DNA of 64,000 nucleotides from Areca catechu. Lineage: Eukaryota; Streptophyta; Magnoliopsida; Arecales; Arecaceae. The DNA lies in NCBI GenBank assembly GCA_021397845.1, contig CM038052.1:172348183-172412182 (forward strand), read 5' to 3'. Below, one piece after another: positions 53,330-64,000 of this stretch. Every line of letters begins with the position of its first letter. Positions within the stretch are counted from its first letter, which is position 1. The notes beneath the pieces are model-generated. The model worked only from the letters and a program-made list of their open reading frames with translations. It was not told the origin of the DNA and searched no databases. The position numbers and the translations under genes are program-made.

Positions 53330-55826
53330 TTGTAGTTTCTCTATCTACGATACTACTAACTGGGTATTTGATACAGGAAGTCCAATTCACATTTGCAATT
53401 CTTTGCAGTGACTTCAAGTTAGTAAAAGACTCGAGGATGGCGAGAGATTCTTGAACGTGGAAAATGGAAGCCAAGTTCCAGCCCTGGTGTTGGGAGTCCT
53501 CAAACTAATTTTTGAGTCTTATATAATCATTTTGGATGAGTGTCATTATTGTCCATCTTTTATTTTAAATATCATTTATGTAGGCCAATTGGCCATGTAT
53601 GGTTATAAACTATCAATAAAGAATGATATTTGCAAAATCATTTAAAATGGTTATGTTGTAATGAATGAATATATGAATAATAGCATTTATGTACTATCGC
53701 AACCTATTAGTGTAGTATACACGTTTACCAAATGCCATAGGATTGATAATGTCAGTGATGCATACCTTTGACATTATAGGCTATGTCATATTAACAAGAA
53801 CAAGATAAATAAATTAAAGTGCGAGGGTCTCCTCGACTTTAGTGAAAGTGGTTCACTTCCAACCTGTGAGTCCTATCTTCTTGGAAAGATGACAAAATTA
53901 CCTTTTACTGGAAAATATGAACGAGCCAAAAAAATTCTAAGTCTGGTACATACTGATGTATGCAGACCCATGAATATTAGTGCTAAAGGTGGGTACAGTT
54001 ATTTCATTATATTTATAGATGACCTTTCGAGATACGGTTATGTCTTCGTGATGAGACATAAATCTGAATCATTTAAAATATTCAAACGATATCGTAATGA
54101 AGTAGAAAAACAAACTGTAAAATGTATCAAAACCCTTTGATCAGATTAAGATGGTAAATATCTTTCCGAGAAGTTTCTGACATATCTCGAGGAGAATGGG
54201 ATTCTCTCTCAATGGACACCTCCAGGAACATCTTAGTTAAATGGAGTGTTTGAAAGGAGGAATCGAACCCTATTAGACATGGTTCAGTCCATGATGGGCT
54301 TTGCTTCTCTGCCGCTATCCTTTTGGGGATATGCTCTGGAATCAGCCTATTACCTTTTGAATAGAGCTCCGAGTAAATCCATTAACAAAACCCCATATGA
54401 GATATGGACTGGACGTAAGTCGACACTCTCACACCTTCGGGTCTAGGATTGCCTGGCTTATGTAAAATATTTGGAAATGGATAAACTTGGACCAAGGTCT
54501 GACCGGTGCCTATTTGTTAGGTATCCAAAAGAGTCTAAGGGGTATTACTTCTACTTGGCTGAGAAACAAAAATTGTTCGTCTATCTTAGGGCTATCTTTT
54601 TGGAAAAGGAGTTCCTTGGTGAAGAAACTGTAGCCGCTAAGATTGAACTTAGTAAAGTTCAACAAGTAGAAGAACCAATACACTTAAAGGACAACATAGA
54701 ACTAGTTGTGATTAGATCACACCCAGAGTCCACATAGGAACCACTAAGGAGATCCGGTAGGGTACCGAGTCAACCAGACAGATACTACGGTTTCTTGGTT
54801 CGAGATGGTGATCCCATTGAACTCGATGAGAACAATGAGGATCCGATCACCTATATGGATGCGATGCAGAGGTCCGACTCTGAAAAATGGCTAGAAGCCA
54901 TGCAATCCGAAATGGAGTCCATGGAAATCAACAATGTATGGACATTGATTGATCTGCTTGAAGGGATAAAATCCAATGGGTGTAAATGGATTTTCAAGAA
55001 GAAAAGGGATGCATACGGGTAGGTGGAGACTTATAAAACCCATCTAGTTGCCAAATAATATTGTCAACATTATGGTTTTGACTATGACGAGATGTTCTCT
55101 CCTGTGGCAATGCTCAAGTTCACTCAGATCATGCTTGCTTTAGCGGCACACTTTGACTATGAAATCTGGTAAATGGATGTTCGAATAGCTTTCCTGAATG
55201 GTAAGCTGGAAGAGGAGGTGTATATGATATAACCTAAAGGGTTCACATCCTTGGACGAGTCAAAGGTGTGCAAGCTTCAAAGGTCCATCTATGGACTGAA
55301 ACAAGCATCATGGAGTTGGAACATGCGATTTGATAAGTGTATCAATCGTATGGCTTCGTTAGGAATGGAGAAGAACCTTGCATTTACAAGTAGGATAATG
55401 GTTCTGTGATTGTGTTCCTTGTGTTGTATATGGATGACATTCTCTTAATCGGGAATGACATCCCAACACTACAAGGAATAAAAGTCTGGTTGTCATCTCA
55501 GTTCTCTATGAAGGACTTGTGTGAAGCCTCTTACATACTGGGTATGAAGATCTATAGAGATAGATCTAAGAGGCTTCTGGGACTGTCCCAGTCTACGTAT
55601 ATTGATACTATGCTGAAGCGGTTCAGCATGAAAAATTCCAAGAAAAGCTATCTCCCGATAGGCACTGAAATTGCTCTCTCCAAAGAGGATTATGCGACAA
55701 CTCCTGAGGAGAGAGAGCATATGAGCAGAATCTCATGTGCTTCAGCAGTGGATTCTATCATGTATGCTATGACATGTACTAGACCAGATGTGGCATACTC
55801 ACTAGGTATAGTGAGCAGGTACTAGT
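53330..55826 (+). pseudogene. copia protease, integrase and reverse transcriptase, broken and interrupted
   Basis: Protease WVFDTGSPIHIC near 53358; GAG-pre-integrase YLWHYRLCHINKNKINKL near 53765; integrase GGYSYFIIFIDDLSRYGYVF at about 53990-54050 and FERRNRTLLDMVQSMMGFAS at 54246-54310. Reverse transcriptase reads NGCKWIFKKK near 54975 and LYMDDILLIGND at about 55425-55460; RTRPD-type TRPDVAYSLGIVSRY is at 55780-55825. Stops occur at, for example, 54138, 54232, 54446 and 55020. The frame is cut after SRY at 55822-55826 by the nested copia element. Confidence 0.87.
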
Positions 55827-56645
55827 TAAAAATAATGTTGAGAATTTGATTTCAAATCCAAGCATATTTAATGAACCAAACCCTCAGAACAGCCTTGTTC
55901 CCGATCAAGAATAAACGCCCTGATCAACAAAGCAATCGCGGAAGCGTATCACTAGGTTGTGGATGACCATCTACCAGCAATCTCTATTGAAGATTACGGT
56001 AGGATTTAGGTTTGTGAAGATCAAGAACACAAAGAACGGGAGAAGAGAAAAGAGAGAAGAAAACAGAGGAATTTTCACAGGTGAAAGGGATTTCCACTTC
56101 CAAGAAGTTCATTACACCACCTTCCATCCTCTTACAAGAATACAATATATATATACCTCGGTCACACGTGCCCGAGATCCCAAAAACTCTCCTAGCTGGC
56201 ACTGTTCAAAAACAGTTCATCCATCATCCAAGCCGACCCGAGACACTAGAGTCGACTAGGCCTTGAACCCGAGACGACTCTAATCCTCAAAGCCGACTCT
56301 TCTAGACCACAAGATTAACAAACTATGCAACGGAGCCGACTCGAGCTCATCCGAGCCGACTCGTCCAGACTGCAGGTTTCCTGACTGTGCATCCGAGCCA
56401 ACTCGAATGCATCCAAGCCGACTCATCTAGTCCATAATCACCTGTTCTGAGATGTGCCAACCAACAGAGTCAACTCTTACCACAGAAGAGCCGACCCTAA
56501 GACCCATACTAACCAAAACTGAGCCTAAATACCTAGGACTCATACTAGACTCAACCCTAGTCCTAGACACATCATGGAAAACCATGATAGTCAACACATG
56601 TACATTGACCCAACTAGCCATAAATGCACCACCTGAGACTCAACA
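55827..56645 (-). repeat. 3' LTR of the nested copia element
   Basis: Direct repeat of 60823-61652, 819 bases. It contains a cluster of GAGCCGACTC/GAGTCGACT-type words at about 56228-56430 that is conserved in the other copy. Confidence 0.9.
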
Positions 56646-56694
56646 ATCTTTACCTTGGTGCTTCAAGGCTACATATGCCAGACTCCTCAAACCA

Positions 56695-59640
56695 TTAACC
56701 ATATACAAGAGTAGAAGCTATCCCTTGGTAGAGCCTTCTAAGTGCATCCGCCTGGTTCTCCGTTGTATGAACCTTCACCAGCACCACTTCTCCTTCCTCC
56801 ACCAGCTCCCTGACTCTGTGGCACCTCACATCTATATGCTTGGTCCTAGCATGATAGACTGGGTTCTGTGTCAAGTGTATGGCACTCTGGCTATCACTGT
56901 ACAGGACCACCATACACTGTTTCACCCCCATTTCAGACACTAGCCTTCTCAGCCATATTGCTTCCTTTGCAGCTTCAGTAATTCCTATATACTCTGCTTT
57001 TGTTGTAGACAAAGTAGTTATAGGTTGAAAGGTTGATCTACAAGAAATCGATCCACCATACATGCATAAGAGATAACTTGTTGTATACCTCCTTGTATGA
57101 AGATCATCTGCATAGCTTGCATCAACAAATCCTTCCAAAGGACCTGATCCTTACATGATTCTATGGAGTTCCATTCATGTCCTTTAGGCTGCCTACCAAA
57201 TACCAGTCCATGTCTTTGAGTCCCTTGCAGATATCTTAAAATTCACTTCAATGCCTTCTAGTGTTCCTTCTCAGGATTAGCCATATACCTGCTCACCTGG
57301 CTTACAGAATATGCTATATCCGGCCTGCAACAAACCATAGCATATATCAAACTACCCACTGCATTGGCATATGGAACTCTTTCCATGTACTCTCTCTCCT
57401 TCTTTGATTGGGGGCACTATTTTTTCAAGAGAGAAAAATGCCCTGGTAATGGTGTTTCCACAGGTTTGGCCTTATCCATCCCAAACCTCTTGAGTACACT
57501 TTTAATGTACCCACCTTGTAATAAATGGAGTATTCCTTTGCATCTATATCTACAAATCTCCATTCCAAGGATTTTCTGAGCTGATCCCAAGTCTTTCATC
57601 TCAAATTCCCGAGATAATGCTCTCTTCAGCCTTTCACAGCTATCATACTTCTGTTGACTATCAACATATCATCCACGTACAGAATTAAATATAGAGCATC
57701 CATAGTATCCACATCTTTCACATAGACACAATGATCATGTTCACATCTAAGAAATCCAAGGCTCAAGATAAATGTATCAAATTTGTGATACCACTGACGA
57801 GGTGATTGTTTCAATCCATACAATGACCTCTAAAGTAGACATACATTGTTCTCTTATCCAATCTCAATGAAGCCATCAGATTGCTTCATATAGATTTTCT
57901 CTTCCAGTCTTCCATGTAGAAAGGCTGTCTTCACATCCATCTGCTCCAATTCTAAATTATGTTTTGCCACCAAAGACAACAATACCCGAATTGAAGTATG
58001 GCGTACCACAGGAGAAAACACTTCTGTGTAATCAACTCCTTCCCTCTGTGAGTATTCCTTTGCTAACAATCTTGCCTTGTATCTCACTCCACCTTGCTCT
58101 GAAGGTAATAATTTCTTAGTGAACACCCATTTGGAGCCAATAGCATGAGCATCTCTAGGTAGATCCACCAGCTGCCATGTCTGATTCCTCCTGAGAGATT
58201 CCATCTCTTCCATCATGCCTTGCATCCATGACTCTTTATTAGGACTTTCCATGGCCTCTACAAAACTTTCTGGATCTCCATTCATAGATATAAGAGCATA
58301 TGAAATTGCTTCATCCATGCCATATCTAACCGGCTTCCGGATTGTGCATTGAGGCTTATGCAATGCCACTCTCCTTGCATTGTCCTGCAAGTCTACTGCT
58401 TATGGCTCCTCCTGCACTTCCCTTTAAATAGCTGATTCTTCTTGCCTCTCCTTCATCCCTGGAGAATCTTTCCTATCCAACTCCACCTCAACAGAAACTC
58501 CATTTCCTGCTGATGTTGAAGAATTATCCTCCACCTGTGATGAGCTCTCACTGCTATTCATCTTATTGACTGCATTTCCAGTTGCAGTCCCCAGTTTCAC
58601 CAAGATGCTCCTCTCATCAAAAATAACATCCCTACTGACCACTGCCTTTTGAGACTGTGGATCCCATAGTAGGTAACCTTTAACTCCTTGTGGATACCCT
58701 ATAAAGATCATCTTCTTTGACTTAGGATCCAGTTTGCTTCTTTCAGTTGCCTCGGCATGAACATAAGCCAGGCAATCAAAAACTTTCAGGTGGCCAAGCT
58801 CCACCTTCTTCCCACTCCAAGCTTCTTCTGGAAGTCCACCATCCAACTTGAAGTAAGGGGACCTGTTATAAGAAAACATGCCAGAGTAATTGTATCACCC
58901 CAAAAAGTTTTCGGTAGTGATGACTGCAACCTCATACTCCTTGCCCTCTCCAATAGTATCCGGTTCATCCTTTTCGCGATACCATTCTGCTGTGGGGTCA
59001 TCCTTACTATGTAATGGCGTTTAATACCATTTTCCTCACAGTAACTCCTAAACTCTGTACTAGAGTACTCCCCACCATTATCAGTCCGAAGGCACTTTAC
59101 ATATCTTCTTGTCTCCTTCTCTATCTCTCAGCTCTCCAAGCTTTAAACTGGGCAAACATATCTGATTTTTTCCTCATCAGATACACCCATAATTTTCTAG
59201 AGAAGTCATCAATGAAGGTAACAAAGTATCTAGCTCCACCTCTAGATAAAATAGGTGCTGGTCCCCATACATCCAAGTGCACCAAATCCAGCACTCCTTC
59301 ACTTGGCTTGGTACAAACAGCAAATTTCACTTTATGCTGTTTACCAAAGATACATGGCTCACACAGGTCATTTTCATCATTTTTCAAAGCTGGGATGTTC
59401 CCTCTTATGCTTAACTCCATGAGCCCTCGGTCACTCATATGACCCATTCGATAGCACCACAGTTTATACTTTAACTGTTCCTCCTGTGCCACCGCAAGCG
59501 CCCCAGCACTATCACTCACCACTGAGCATTCCATCTTGTATAGATTGTTGCTCAGTCTTCTTCCTCTCATTACCACCAAAGCTCCCTTGGTAATTCTTAA
59601 ACATCCACTACCAGATTAGCAACTAAAAGCATATCTCTTC
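56695..59640 (-). pseudogene. Nested copia pol: integrase, reverse transcriptase, RNase H
   Basis: On the minus strand: GAG-pre-integrase LWCYRMGHMSDRGLMELSIR near 59450; integrase VTFIDDFSRKLWVYLMRKKS near 59190, then TPQQNGIAKRMNRILLERAR near 58990-58940. Reverse transcriptase includes SKWVFTKKLLPSEQG at about 58120, MDVKTAFLHG near 57930, YGLKQSPRQWYHKFD at 57823-57780 and LILYVDDMLIV near 57680. RNase H: GFVDASYADDLHTRRYTTSY (57130-57070), then STTKAEYIGITEAAKEAIWL. Frames are interrupted at several points (for example near 58400 and 57610), so this copy is inactive although much less decayed than its host. Confidence 0.88.
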
Positions 59641-59959
59641 TCTTCCAAGTAGCCCAAAGAAATTAAATTCTTTTTCAATTCTGGTACTTGTTTGACATTT
59701 GATAAAGTCCTTATCACTCCATCATACATCCTTATCCTAATAGTGCCTACTCCAGCTACCATACAAGGATGATCATCACAAGACTTACACTACCTCCATC
59801 TGACATGTCATAGATGTAAAACCAATCCCAATGTGAGGTATAGTGGTATGAGCATGCAGAATCCAAAATCCAGATATTCTTCCAATCCACTGATCCATCT
59901 AATACAACCAGTACTCCTTCTCCATTGCTTTCCAAAGCATTAGCACCACTAGTGTTGGC

Positions 59960-60712
59960 TCTCCTCTTTTCTATCTTTCAAAGAGGATAATTCTTCCTGA
60001 TATGCCCAAGTTGATGACACTTATAGCATTTCAAACTCTTGTGGTTCCGAGACTGAGATCTGCCCTTGGACTTTTCCCTAGTTCTTTCTTTGGATTTTCC
60101 TTGCCTCTTATTCATAGCAAGAACCTCTGAATTAGGATTACCTTTGCAGATCTTTTCCCTTTGCTCATTGGATTTGAGCACACCAACAACTTCTTCATAG
60201 TTTAGAGTTTCTTTCCCATAAACTAAAGTTGTTATAAGACCATCATACGATCCAAGGAGTGAACACAGCAGAAATAATACCTAATCCTCCTCGTCTATCT
60301 TCACATCTAGTCTCATCATCTCATAACAAACCTGATTGAACCTCTGAATGTGCACAACAAGGTCTCCTCCTTCATGCATTCTCAAGCTATATAATTGCTT
60401 CTTCAGCCATAGCTTGTTTGTCATGTTCATTCACATGTATGTCTTCTCCAGTCTTCTCCAAAGACCTTTTGCAGTAGTCTCTGAACACACCTCAGGTAAA
60501 ACCTGATCAACCAAACACATCCTTATGGTGCTGAAAGCAATTTCTTCTAACTCTTTCCATTCTTCAACACTAATCTTTTCCAGTCTTTCTTTAACCAAGA
60601 CCTTGTAGATTCTCTATTGAACCAACAAATCTTTAACCCTTTGCTGCCATAGGGTAAAGTTTTCCTTACCATCGTACTTCTCAAAATCTACTTTGAACCC
60701 ACTTGATGCCAT
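59960..60712 (-). pseudogene. Nested copia gag, broken
   Basis: Begins MASSGFKVDFEKYDGKENFT at 60712, a common copia gag start. The LTNKLWLKKQLYSLR-type block is near 60400. The zinc knuckle is CYKCHQLGHIRKNYP near 60020, where Tyr replaces the last Cys of the CCHC motif. In-frame stops occur near 60616, 60430 and 60280. Confidence 0.85.
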
Positions 60713-60807
60713 TACCACAATCAAGAATTCAAGAGATATGAAAATCGTACATGCAAGAAGCCTTACTTCCAACCCTATGATCTTGAGATCTTCCTTCCAT
60801 GAACCCT

Positions 60808-60819
60808 GCTCTGATACCA
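60808..60819 (-). other. Primer binding site of the nested copia element
   Basis: The plus strand reads GCTCTGATACCA, three bases from the 5' LTR; the minus-strand TGGTATCAGAGC matches initiator methionine tRNA. Confidence 0.92.
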
Positions 60820-60822
60820 AAA

Positions 60823-61652
60823 TGTTGAAAATAATGTTGAGAATTTGATTCCAAATCCTAGCAGATTTAATGAACCAAACCCTCAGAACAACCTTATTCC
60901 CGATAAAAAATGAACGCCCTGATCAATAAAGCAATCACTTAAGCGTATCACCAGGTTATGGATGACCATCTACCAGCAATCTCTATTAAAGATTACGGTA
61001 GGATTCAGGTCTGTGAAGATCAAAAACACCAAGAATGGGAGAAGAGAAAAGAGAGAAGAAAATAGAGAAATTTTCATGGGAGAAAAGAATTTCCACTTCC
61101 AAGAAGTTCGTTACACCACCTTCCATCCTCTTACGAGAATACAATATATATATACCTTGGTCACACATGCCCGAGATCCCAAAAACTCTCCCAGCTGGCA
61201 CCGTTTAGAAACAGTTCACCGGTCATCCGAGCCGACCCGAGACACTAGAGTCGACTAGGCCTTGAACCCGAGACGACTCTAATCCTCAAAGCTGACTCTT
61301 CCAGACCACAGGATTGACAAACTGTGCAACGGAGCTCACTCGAGCTCATTCGAGCTGACTCGTCCAGACTGTATAGGTTTCCTGACTGTGCATCCGAGCC
61401 GACTCGAATGCATCCGAGCCGACTCATCCAGTCTATAATCACCTGTTCTGAGACGTGCCAACCAACAGAGTCAACTCTTACCATAGAAGAGCCAGCCCTA
61501 AGACTCAGACTGACCAAAACTGAACCTAAATACATAGGACTCATACCGGACTCAACCCTAGCCTTAGACACATCATGAAAAACCATGATATACTAGATCA
61601 ACACATGTACATTGACCTAACTAGCCATGAATGCACCACCTGAGACTCAACA
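60823..61652 (-). repeat. 5' LTR of the nested copia element
   Basis: 830 bases; the plus strand starts TGTTGAAAATAATGTTGAG and ends CTCAACA. It differs from the other copy by scattered substitutions and the first few bases. Confidence 0.9.
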
Positions 61653-61657
61653 CCAGT

Positions 61658-62205
61658 CTGACCCAGGTGAAGCTCATTGGAAAGTGGTAAAGACCATCCT
61701 TAAATATTTACAAATACTAAGGACCAATGGCTGATTTATAGAGAACTTAACTTGAAACTTGTGGGGTATACTAACTCCAGTTTCCAGTCAGATAAGGAGA
61801 TAGTAAGAGTGTCAGGATTTGTCTTCACCCTTAATGGAGGAGCGATCTACTGGAAAAATTCCAAGCAACCTACTATAGCGGACTCAATATGCGAAGCAGA
61901 ATACATTACAGCATCGAATGCAGCAAAGGAAGCAGTGTGGTTGTGAAAGTTCTTTGGCAAGCTGGGAGTGGCACCTTCCCTGGATGGTCCTATTCTGGTA
62001 TATTATGATAGCACTGGAGACATTGCTCAAGCCAAAGAGCCAAAGTTTCATTACCGTACAAAGTACATTCTGTGGTGCTATCACCTTATGTGAGAGATCA
62101 TGGAATGAGGTGACATTGACCTTCAGAAAATTGATGAAAAGGAAAACCTGGCTGACCCCTTCACTAAAGCTGTCAGAATTCAAGAGTTCGACAGTTGTAA
62201 ATGAA
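61658..62205 (+). pseudogene. copia RNase H, continuation after the nested insertion
   Basis: Resumes the broken protein: SRY before the insertion is followed here by QSDPGEAHWKVVKTILKYL, the normal continuation in copia elements. RNase H blocks LVGYTNSSFQSDKEIVRVSG (61755-61815), NGGAIYWKNSKQPTIADS and EAEYITASNAAKEAVWL follow, then ENLADPFTKA at about 62140. Several stops. Confidence 0.87.
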
Positions 62206-62253
62206 AAATGAGAATGAGATTCCGTACTGATTGACTTTAGTCCAAGTGGGAGT

Positions 62254-63997
62254 TATTGGGAATTATATCCCAAAGCCAATCATCTAGGTTGTAGATGGTT
62301 GTACCATTTTATAATTGTAGATGAATTTTTAATGAATAAAAATTATTCTTTTAGATGTTCATCATATTTATATTTTCTTGAAATGAACTCTTATATGATG
62401 GAGTCCTTAAAACTACATTATTTGATATAGAGAGGATATATCAAGTAGTTCTTAAACTGGTTCACAACCAAATGATACATTGTCATGGAATGACAATGTA
62501 TCAAGTGTAGGTTGTTGTATGTCATATTTGTTGGTTATCCTTTTAACCAAGGAGTGTAGAGACACTGGTATAACATGCAAGTGAAATGTGTAACATCTCA
62601 CTGAACATGACCATCTGTGGTGCTCCCTTTTGTCAAAGGGTTGCTCGCAAAGAGATATGGGTATATGTGTCCCTCAGACCTGAGGTCGCCATGGTAGCTT
62701 GCAAGCAACTCACTGTACTTTGGTACCGGACCACTTAAATTTCTAATCCAGTGACGAAAGATTTTTGGGTACAGTCAAGTACTTATGGAGTGGTGTTGGA
62801 TCAAGATGGAATTGACCCCTTCAAATAGTTTGGAGTAACTGACTCATTGTGTCTTAATTTAACAAATCCTTGGCCAGGGTAGTTCTTGTAAGGAGTCGCA
62901 GAACTTATAAAGTTAAGACACGATCTGGATAAACCAAATTATGGTTGGCAGTCGAACCTTAGATCATCCTGAGCATTATGAGGTCAAAGGGATGAATTAT
63001 GCGGTAACCATATACCAGTGGTTCTAGAGAGGTGCTATGCATCTTCGACCTATCCGGACGTCGGGTATCATTGCTAGATAAGGACTTTGACTGGTACTGG
63101 AAGTGTTCCAATGCTACCGGCTTAGTGTTTGAACCTATGGGGTCACACACCATAAGGGTTTCTATATGATCTTTAGGCTGATCTGCAATTGAGAATCATT
63201 TTGCCATCACTAGAGGTCAATATGATTGACCATGTTCGAAGTGTCGACACTTGCAAGTGTCGACACTTGGTAAAATGTGAAGTGTCGACACTTGACTGAT
63301 GAGTAGAAATTCTAGAAAGTCTTCTGGAAAGGTTTTAAATTCGAGTTTCGAATTCTGGACATTTTTTGGCTCCAGGCTTTTATGGTATGATGGTCATACT
63401 TGCCTTTTTAGCTTGGACTCATTTGGTATAGCCTTTGACCTTCTCTCCCAATCACTCCTTCCTCTTTCTCCCTCTCTTGGCTATCCCTATAAATAAAGGT
63501 TGTTTTAGGGGCTGCTGGTTGGTTGAAGAACTAGAAGAGAAAAGGGGTTTTGTGAGGACTTGGGATTGGGTGTGAGAATACCTAGCATTCAAGCTAGGTC
63601 TTGGGAAGATAGATAGTTAGGAAGGGTTCCACCTCTCCTCCTTGTCTTCCGAGAAAAAGAAGATCGGTCCGAAGGATCCCAAGGAGCTAGCACTCCGAGG
63701 GAGTTGATCAGAGTCGAGCTCCGGTGTGAACTACTTATAGAGGCTAAACACGTGTGTGGCTCAAGAGCGCCATCCTTGGAGCATTGCCACTGCATCCATC
63801 AAAGGTATAACGGTAAGGTATCTTTATATCTTTAAGTTTTATCTTGCTTTTGATGTTTATTGCATGCTATATCATTATACTAGATCTTGTTATAGGCAGA
63901 TTGGTAGATCGTTTGATTGATCTACCAAGCCTTCCGCTGTGTTCATTTTAAAATAGTTTTAAAATACATTCTTTCTGCCGGCTATGTTTCACCTTCA
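62254..63997 (+). repeat. 3' LTR of the plus-strand copia element
   Basis: Starts TATTGGGAATTATATCCC (TG changed to TA) and ends CACCTTCA three bases before the window end. About 120 bases longer than the 5' copy because of an extra segment at about 63180-63300. TATA-like CCCTATAAATAAAGG at about 63486-63500. Scattered substitutions show it is much older than the chromovirus. Confidence 0.87.
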
Positions 63998-64000
63998 AAA

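Larger units (their letters stand above)
55827..61652 (-). mobile_element. Nested Ty1/copia element with target duplication C(C/T)AGT
   Basis: A 5.8-kb copia element on the minus strand inside the RNase H region of the plus-strand copia. LTRs are 55827-56645 (3') and 60823-61652 (5'), both ending CTCAACA on the plus strand. The right flank CCAGT (61653-61657) matches the left flank CTAGT (55822-55826) with one transition; CCAGT is the original, because it completes the interrupted Tyr-Gln-Ser codons. The primer site (minus TGGTATCAGAGC) is at 60808-60819. Gag and pol lie in order on the minus strand with several stops. Confidence 0.92.
48931..63997 (+). mobile_element. Ty1/copia element (Tork/Angela-like) interrupted by a second copia element
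   Basis: 5' LTR 48931-50557 and 3' LTR 62254 to about 63997. The primer binding site TGGTATCAGAGCC is at 50559-50571 and the polypurine tract AAGTGGGAG near 62244-62252. The 5' flank is AAATC (48926-48930); after the 3' LTR only AAA remains before the window ends, which agrees with the first three bases of that duplication. The internal region encodes gag, protease, integrase, reverse transcriptase and RNase H in copia order, all with stops. It is split by the minus-strand copia at 55827-61652. The leader between primer site and gag is unusually long, about 1.9 kb. Assignment to the Tork/Angela group is from general resemblance. Confidence 0.88.

Noticed and set aside
1..64000. tRNA, rRNA or snRNA genes
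   Set aside because: TGGTATCAGAGC and TGGCGC words are primer binding sites next to LTRs, not tRNA genes; no cloverleaf or rRNA core sequence was noticed.

Overview
This is plant nuclear DNA, most likely from a monocot and possibly a palm. That assignment is an inference: it rests on the very GC-rich single-exon transcription factor set in AT-rich intergenic DNA, the dense nested LTR retrotransposons and the split host gene, and no marker in the window fixes the species. I support only two host genes. Most of the remaining annotatable DNA is retrotransposon, and from about 31.3 kb to the right edge it is essentially a continuous nest of LTR elements.

Left part (1-19 kb). A decayed Ty1/copia 3' end (1 to about 1760) is followed by a non-autonomous LTR element (3168-6345) with a perfect 5-bp target duplication. 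That element landed inside one arm of a small hairpin (MITE-like) element. At 8270-9208 lies an intact, intronless B3-domain transcription factor of the NGATHA/RAV type with an RLFGV repression motif. Downstream are a 0.64-kb tandem duplication (11680-12968), a Ty3/gypsy solo LTR (13274-13928, target duplication CCTAC), several microsatellites, and a small TRIM-like element on the minus strand (17580-18011).

Middle (19-31 kb). A six-exon minus-strand gene runs from 30820 down to 19188. All exon phases agree across five GT-AG introns, including a 6.5-kb first intron. It encodes a plant protein of unknown function, about 1020 residues long, with a conserved helical segment in exon 5. A one-base reading-frame break lies in an A-homopolymer in exon 2. 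The acceptor regions of introns 4 and 5 both contain short direct duplications.

Right part (31-64 kb). A Tat-like Ty3/gypsy element (plus strand, LTR from 31327) had its 5' LTR split by a young, complete chromovirus (31586-40480, minus strand, two 1623-bp LTRs, one 1598-codon polyprotein, target duplication TCCGA). The Tat element continues to about 43.4 kb, where it abuts a second Tat-like element in inverted orientation whose 1.6-kb LTR (44754-46374) carries a 186-bp higher-order repeat. Next comes a broken Ty1/copia element (46375-48930), interrupted by a second copia element (48931 to about 63997). That element is itself interrupted by a third copia element on the opposite strand (55827-61652). 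The boundaries read as a chronology: each inner element has terminal repeats, a primer binding site and a target duplication that splits a recognisable domain of its host.

I found no tRNA, rRNA, CRISPR or bacterial-type system. The most informative items are the nesting structure, the repeats inside LTRs, the inverted Tat junction, the host-gene frame break, and the duplicated splice-acceptor regions.
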